NCBI GenBank assembly: GCA_900544905.1
Contig: UQXF01000076.1
Span: forward strand, 1 to 17,890
Length of the DNA stretch: 17,890 nucleotides
Direction: 5' to 3'
From: an uncultured Clostridium sp.
Lineage (GTDB): Bacteria > Bacillota > Clostridia > Lachnospirales > Lachnospiraceae
Shown piece by piece: positions 14,085-17,890 of the stretch (positions are counted from its first letter, which is position 1; each line of letters opens with the position of its first letter). The notes under the pieces were generated by a model that worked only from the letters and a program-made list of their open reading frames with translations, did not search any database and was not told the DNA's origin. The translations under genes and the position numbers were made by a program.

Positions 14085-14816
14085 ATGAAGGTTAATTTTG
14101 GAAGAAAAAATAAATTAGATTTTAAAACAAATGAAGCTTATAAGACCCTGCGTACCAATATTCGTTTTTCAGGGGATGATATAAAGGTAATTGCCCTGAC
14201 CAGTTCTGTTCCCAATGAGGGGAAATCGGCAGTATCCTTTCATCTGGCAAATTCATTGGCGGAGGATGAAAAAAAGGTGTTGTACATAGATGCAGATATC
14301 CGGAAATCTGTTACCATTGCCCGTTATGATGTGGATATTGAGACAAAAGGACTGACCCATTATCTAAGTGGACAAAGTTCGCTAAAGGATGTCATTTATG
14401 AGACGAATATAGAGAATTTCAGTATTATTTTTACGGGACAGACAGCACCGAATCCTTCGGAGCTTCTGGGAAATGACCGTTTTAAGGAACTGATACAGGA
14501 GACAAGGGATGAATATGAATATGTAATTATTGACTGTCCGCCTCTTGGCAGTGTGATTGATGCGGCGATTATCGCAAAGTTCTGTGACGGTGCCATTATT
14601 GTGATTGAGACAGATAATGCAAGCTATAAAATTGTGCAGCGTGTGAAAAAGCAGCTGGAGCAGAGTGGCTGCCGGATTCTTGGTGCAGTTCTCAATAAGG
14701 TTGAAATGGGCGGCAAAGGATATTATGGCAAGGGATATTACGGAAACTACTACAATCGTTATTATGGAGACTACGGAAGTTACGGAAAACTCGGGGGGGG
14801 CAGTAACTGTAATTAA
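14085..14816 (+). CDS. CapB/CpsD-type autophosphorylating tyrosine kinase (BY-kinase)
   Basis: A 243-residue cytosolic tyrosine kinase controlling polysaccharide assembly with the CapA-like partner. EAYKTLRTNIRFS (17-29) is the usual N-terminal signature. Walker A is SSVPNEGKSAV (40-50), Walker A' LYIDADIRKS (66-75) and Walker B YVIIDCPPLG (146-155). The tail from 213 to 233 carries ten tyrosines (YYGKGYYGNYYNRYYGDYGS), the autophosphorylation cluster. AAGGAA immediately before the ATG overlaps the end of the previous gene. Near the 3' end is a run of eight G (14793-14800). In the present length it gives KLGGGSNCN and a stop at 14816. One G less would extend the reading to 14898, past the next start codon. 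Confidence 0.95.
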   Translation: MKVNFGRKNKLDFKTNEAYKTLRTNIRFSGDDIKVIALTSSVPNEGKSAVSFHLANSLAEDEKKVLYIDADIRKSVTIARYDVDIETKGLTHYLSGQSSLKDVIYETNIENFSIIFTGQTAPNPSELLGNDRFKELIQETRDEYEYVIIDCPPLGSVIDAAIIAKFCDGAIIVIETDNASYKIVQRVKKQLEQSGCRILGAVLNKVEMGGKGYYGKGYYGNYYNRYYGDYGSYGKLGGGSNCN

Positions 14817-14878
14817 GGAAGTAGGCAAAACTGAGGAGCTGCATATAAGAGGGAACGCTGAAAGGGAGAAAAACACAC

Positions 14879-16396
14879 ATGTATCAGAAGAATCATAAAG
14901 CTTGGTACAAGCACATCGACTTTATGCTGCTGGATTTTCTTTGTATAGAGTTAAGCTTTATCATAACCGTTGTGCTCCGGTTTGGCATGGATGCTCTGGT
15001 AAGGCTTTTCAATGGAGAGGGAGAATTTTTGCAGTATAACCACATTATGCTTGCTATTGCAATCCTCCATATTGTATTGCTGTTTTTTACGGAGTTATAT
15101 TCTGGAGTCCTAAAGCGGAACGCAGCAGAGGAATTCCGTAAGCTTTTTGCCTATAACTTGTATTTTTTAGCGGGACTGGTGATGTTTTTGTTTGCGGAAC
15201 AATCCTCGGTCAGCTATTCCCGGTTTGTTATTTTTGCATTTCCTGCAGTAAACTGCATTTTCATGTTTTTGTGTCATTATGCCCTGAAAAATATTCTGCG
15301 CCGGAAAATTAACAAAGACCAGAACCAGGATTGTATGCTGTTAGTTGCGCCATATAGCCAGATTCATGCAATTCTGCATAGGTTTTATAAAAATAAAATC
15401 AGCACAGTGCGGATTGTGGGAATCATTTTAGCAGACCAGCCATCATCTTTAGAAGCGGCAGCCGCTCTGGAAATGGGGAATGGGAAAGTCATTCCATTTG
15501 CTCCAAAAGGGAAGGAACTCACTGGCACCAAAATCAATGATATTCCGGTTGTGGGAACCCTTGCAGATATGTACGAATATGCCAGAACCAATGTGGTGGA
15601 TGAGGTGTTAATCTGCATGGAGCATGATTGTGTGGAAGAGATAGCAGATGCATTTATTGGTATGGGAATTACGGTACATGTAAGTATTCAGAATCTGGTA
15701 CAGATACCGAGAGCGACTGTAAACCGGGTAAATGGGATTTCGGTTATTACTGCCAGTGTGAATATGGTTACAGCCAGACAGCTGATGATAAAGAGAATGA
15801 TTGACATTTTCTTTGGCTTTTTTGGCTCGGTAATTACAGTACTATTAACGATTGTGATTGCGCCTATGATATGGATTGCGGACCCGGGACCTGTCTTCTT
15901 CCGGCAGGAGCGGGTTGGAAAAAATGGAAGAACCTTTAAGATATGGAAGTTCCGTACAATGTATCAGGATGCGGAGGCAAGAAAAGCAGAGCTGATGAAG
16001 CATAATAAAATGAATGGGCTGATGTTCAAAATGGATGATGACCCGAGAATTATCGGGTATGGAAAGAGATTTTCCATAGGGAAATTTCTGAGGGAATATT
16101 CCATTGATGAGCTGCCACAGTCATTTAATATTCTTGCCGGAAGCATGAGTGTCGTGGGAACCAGACCGCCCACCCTTCAGGAGTATGAGCAGTATGAGCT
16201 GCATCACAAGGGCAGGCTGGCGACAAAACCAGGTCTTACCGGAATGTGGCAGATAAGCGGAAGAAGCGACATTACCGACTTTGAAGAGGTGGTAAGGCTG
16301 GACAAGGAGTATATTGATAACTTCTCGCTGTCGCTGGATTTGGAAATTATATTAAAGACCTTTAAGGTGGTGCTGGGAAAAGAGGGGTCGGTGTAG
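14879..16396 (+). CDS. Undecaprenyl-phosphate sugar phosphotransferase (CpsE/WcaJ-like)
   Basis: A 505-residue membrane enzyme that transfers a sugar-1-phosphate from a nucleotide sugar to undecaprenyl phosphate, the first committed step of the repeat unit. Four N-terminal helices lie in residues 1-135, with a CoA-binding-like/flavodoxin-type middle domain (about 145-290; NDIPVVGTLADMYEYA). A helix near 305-330 begins the catalytic Bac_transf domain (KRMIDIFFGFFG, PGPVFFRQERVGKNGRTF, KIWKFRTM, REYSIDELPQSFNILAGSMS, VVGTRPP, KPGLTGMWQISGRSD). Length and order fit the polyprenyl glycosylphosphotransferase family. AGGGAG precedes the ATG by 10 bases. The sugar (galactose, glucose or another) cannot be read from the sequence. 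Confidence 0.95.
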   Translation: MYQKNHKAWYKHIDFMLLDFLCIELSFIITVVLRFGMDALVRLFNGEGEFLQYNHIMLAIAILHIVLLFFTELYSGVLKRNAAEEFRKLFAYNLYFLAGLVMFLFAEQSSVSYSRFVIFAFPAVNCIFMFLCHYALKNILRRKINKDQNQDCMLLVAPYSQIHAILHRFYKNKISTVRIVGIILADQPSSLEAAAALEMGNGKVIPFAPKGKELTGTKINDIPVVGTLADMYEYARTNVVDEVLICMEHDCVEEIADAFIGMGITVHVSIQNLVQIPRATVNRVNGISVITASVNMVTARQLMIKRMIDIFFGFFGSVITVLLTIVIAPMIWIADPGPVFFRQERVGKNGRTFKIWKFRTMYQDAEARKAELMKHNKMNGLMFKMDDDPRIIGYGKRFSIGKFLREYSIDELPQSFNILAGSMSVVGTRPPTLQEYEQYELHHKGRLATKPGLTGMWQISGRSDITDFEEVVRLDKEYIDNFSLSLDLEIILKTFKVVLGKEGSV

Positions 16397-16471
16397 GTGG
16401 TGAGAGAGGTATGGAGTTTCAGTTATAAGTAGATAAAAATGCAACCTTATTTGTAAATGGAGGAAATAGAC

Positions 16472-17311
16472 GTGTCCCTGAATAGTGAAGGTATTAACAA
16501 AGATGTCTGCATTATCATTGCAACCCATAAGCAATATCAAATGCCAGCAGATGATATTTATTTACCATTACATGTTGGCGCAGAAGGAAAAAAAGATAGC
16601 TATGGAAAGGATTTGAATCTGGGATATACAAAGGATAATACAGGGGATAATATATCAGAATTAAATTCAAGTTTTTGTGAATTGACCGGTTTGTACTGGG
16701 CATGGAAAAATATTGATTCTGATTATATCGGATTAGTACATTATAGGAGACATTTTTGTATTAAGAAATGCAAACAGCCCTTGGAAGGAGTAATAAAATA
16801 TGTAGATATCAAACCTTATCTGGGGAAAGTGAAAGTGTTTGTTCCGAACAAGAGAAGATATTATATAGAAACCTTATATAGTCATTATGCACATACACAT
16901 TATGCAAGCCAATTGGATGAAACAAGACAAATTATTTTCGAAAAATATCCAGAATATGTAGCTACTTATGATGAAGTCCTGGAGCATACATATGGATATA
17001 TGTTTAATATGATGATTATGGATAAAAAATTATTAAATGAATATTGTACATGGTTATTTGATATATTATTTGAACTTAGAAAAAGGCTGGATATGCCTGA
17101 ATTATCTGCATTTCAAGGAAGATTTTATGGAAGGGTAAGTGAGATTATTTTTAATGTTTGGTTAAGTTATAATATAAAAGCTGGAAGGATAAAAAAACAA
17201 GAGATAAAAGAGGTTGCCTGTATTCATATGGAGAAGATTAATTGGTGGAAAAAAGGCACCGCTTTTTTAAAGGCAAAGTTCTTTCATACGAGATATGAAG
17301 GAAGCTTTTAG
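16472..17311 (+). CDS. DUF4422 putative glycosyltransferase
   Basis: A protein of about 279 residues of the DUF4422 family, found in capsule and exopolysaccharide loci and thought to transfer sugars. Characteristic stretches are CIIIATHKQYQMPADDIYLP, LHVGAEGKK, TGDNISELNSSFCELTGLYW, AWKNIDSDYIGLVHYRRHF and a late RFYGRVSEIIFNVWL. There is no signal peptide or membrane helix, so it acts at the cytosolic face. The start is judged to be GTG 16472, because GGAGG (16459-16463) lies 8 bases before it; the upstream ATG at 16457 contains that ribosome site and has none of its own. From here on base composition is clearly more AT-rich than in the preceding genes. Confidence 0.87.
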   Translation: MSLNSEGINKDVCIIIATHKQYQMPADDIYLPLHVGAEGKKDSYGKDLNLGYTKDNTGDNISELNSSFCELTGLYWAWKNIDSDYIGLVHYRRHFCIKKCKQPLEGVIKYVDIKPYLGKVKVFVPNKRRYYIETLYSHYAHTHYASQLDETRQIIFEKYPEYVATYDEVLEHTYGYMFNMMIMDKKLLNEYCTWLFDILFELRKRLDMPELSAFQGRFYGRVSEIIFNVWLSYNIKAGRIKKQEIKEVACIHMEKINWWKKGTAFLKAKFFHTRYEGSF

Positions 17312-17325
17312 GAGGATAATATATA

Positions 17326-17842
17326 ATGGCTGTATATATAATTCCCATAGTGGTATTATACTTTTTTTCTTATGTTAAGGGAAAGGATATTAAAAAAAAT
17401 ATATTTATAATTTCTTGTCTTTATTTGGCGATTATTTCAGGGATAAGATTTGAAGTTGGAACTGATTACGATGTTCAAATCAGCTATTATGAATGGACTG
17501 TTCAAGGATTGACAGATAGTTTTTTAGAGCCTGGTTTTAGATATTATATCAGATTTATAAATAGATTTTTTGGAGATAAAGACTTCTTTTTTTTATTTGC
17601 ATCGTTTTTTGTAATGTTTGCCTTTGCTTTTGCAATTGTAAAATTTGTAGATGAAGAATACCGTATTATGTCATTGTCACTTTATATAACAACGACAATT
17701 TTTTTTGCCACAATGAATATTGAAAGACAGTATATAGCAATTGGTTTTCTTGTCTTTAGTTTATATTTTTTTAAAGAAAAAAAATATCTTTTTACAATAT
17801 TAATGTACGCTATTGCAATTTCATTTCACCAAAGTGCAGTTT
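17326..17842 (+). CDS. EpsG-family polysaccharide polymerase, N-terminal part only
   Basis: About 172 genuine residues of a multi-pass membrane protein of the EpsG/Wzy-like group, thought to polymerise repeat units at the outer face of the membrane. Helices are evident around residues 1-14, 24-40, 85-110 and 118-165. The family-like motif GIRFEVGTDYDVQISYYEW precedes EPGFRYYIRFINRFFGDKDF, and NIERQYIAIGF is a further conserved segment. GGAGG lies before the ATG. The gene is cut at 17842 by adapter sequence; the apparent end SYTHLTLPTILRV and its stop at 17887-17889 are encoded by the adapter. Related proteins run to about 350-370 residues, so more than half is missing. Confidence 0.85.
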
Positions 17843-17890
17843 CTGTCTCTTATACACATCTGACGCTGCCGACGATCTTACGCGTGTAGA
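17843..17890 (+). other. Untrimmed Illumina Nextera adapter (not biological)
   Basis: CTGTCTCTTATACACATCT (17843-17861) is the 19-bp Tn5 mosaic end. It is followed by GACGCTGCCGACGA (17862-17875), the complement of the Nextera read-1 transposon adapter. Next come eight bases TCTTACGC (17876-17883) in the i5 index position and GTGTAGA (17884-17890), the beginning of the complement of the P5 primer. The index complement, GCGTAAGA, matches the standard i5 index I remember as S/N517. The organism's sequence ends at 17842. Confidence 0.98.

Noticed and set aside
14382..14898. Minus-strand and shifted frames around the tyrosine-kinase tail
   Set aside because: They are shadows of the tyrosine-rich and poly-G end of the kinase gene. 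The plus-strand frame to 14898 matters only as the alternative G7 reading.
1..17842. tRNA, rRNA, CRISPR arrays and phage genes
   Set aside because: I saw none on either strand. Short cloverleaf-like pairings were not accompanied by tRNA consensus boxes.

Overview
The window reads as a metagenome-assembled contig from a low-to-mid GC Firmicute, most likely a gut Lachnospiraceae/Clostridia member. Support for this comes from the AGGAGG-type ribosome sites, TTGACA/TATAAT promoters, EF-Tu, L31 and Rho sequences of clostridial type, a dCache hybrid histidine kinase and a CpsB/CapA/CapB polysaccharide operon. No species can be named from sequence alone. Two places are technical rather than biological. 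The last 48 bases (17843-17890) are an untrimmed Illumina Nextera adapter. Near 551-565, the 3' end of rho (minus strand) is joined to the 3' end of fusA (plus strand) through a 15-bp shared stretch, which is best explained as a chimera.

Layout. Positions 1-565 hold rpmE (cut by the contig edge) and the last third of rho, both on the minus strand. Positions 551-2259 hold the fusA 3' end, a tuf promoter, complete tuf and a strong terminator. Positions 2260-5870 are accessory DNA: a possible decayed minus-strand fragment, a secreted or anchored GH8 glycosidase, a complete IS3-family insertion sequence with 38-bp imperfect inverted repeats and an A7G frameshift site, a frameshifted gene remnant against its right end, and a small promoter-bearing ORF of unknown function. 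Positions 5902-8490 encode a large membrane hybrid histidine kinase with its own terminator.

From 8646 onward the window looks like the start of a capsule/exopolysaccharide locus. A minus-strand XRE regulator lies divergent to a secreted, lysine-rich protein with four Big_2-like domains. Between them is a near-consensus promoter whose -35 box is half of a perfect TGTCAA/TTGACA inverted repeat, an obvious candidate operator. Downstream come a structured leader with an intrinsic terminator, a multi-pass membrane protein of unknown function, the tyrosine-phosphatase/co-polymerase/tyrosine-kinase trio (CpsB, CapA/Wzz-like, CapB/CpsD), an initiating sugar-phosphate transferase, a DUF4422 putative glycosyltransferase and the N-terminal part of an EpsG-like polymerase.

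In the inferred pathway the phosphotransferase loads the first sugar phosphate on undecaprenyl phosphate, DUF4422 and further transferases beyond the contig extend it, and the EpsG-like protein polymerises it. The CapA-CapB-CpsB phospho-switch sets chain length and export. The closest thing to an undescribed system here is the module at the head of this locus: XRE regulator, operator-promoter, Big-domain protein, attenuator-like leader and orphan membrane protein. Its role in polysaccharide production is inference from position only.
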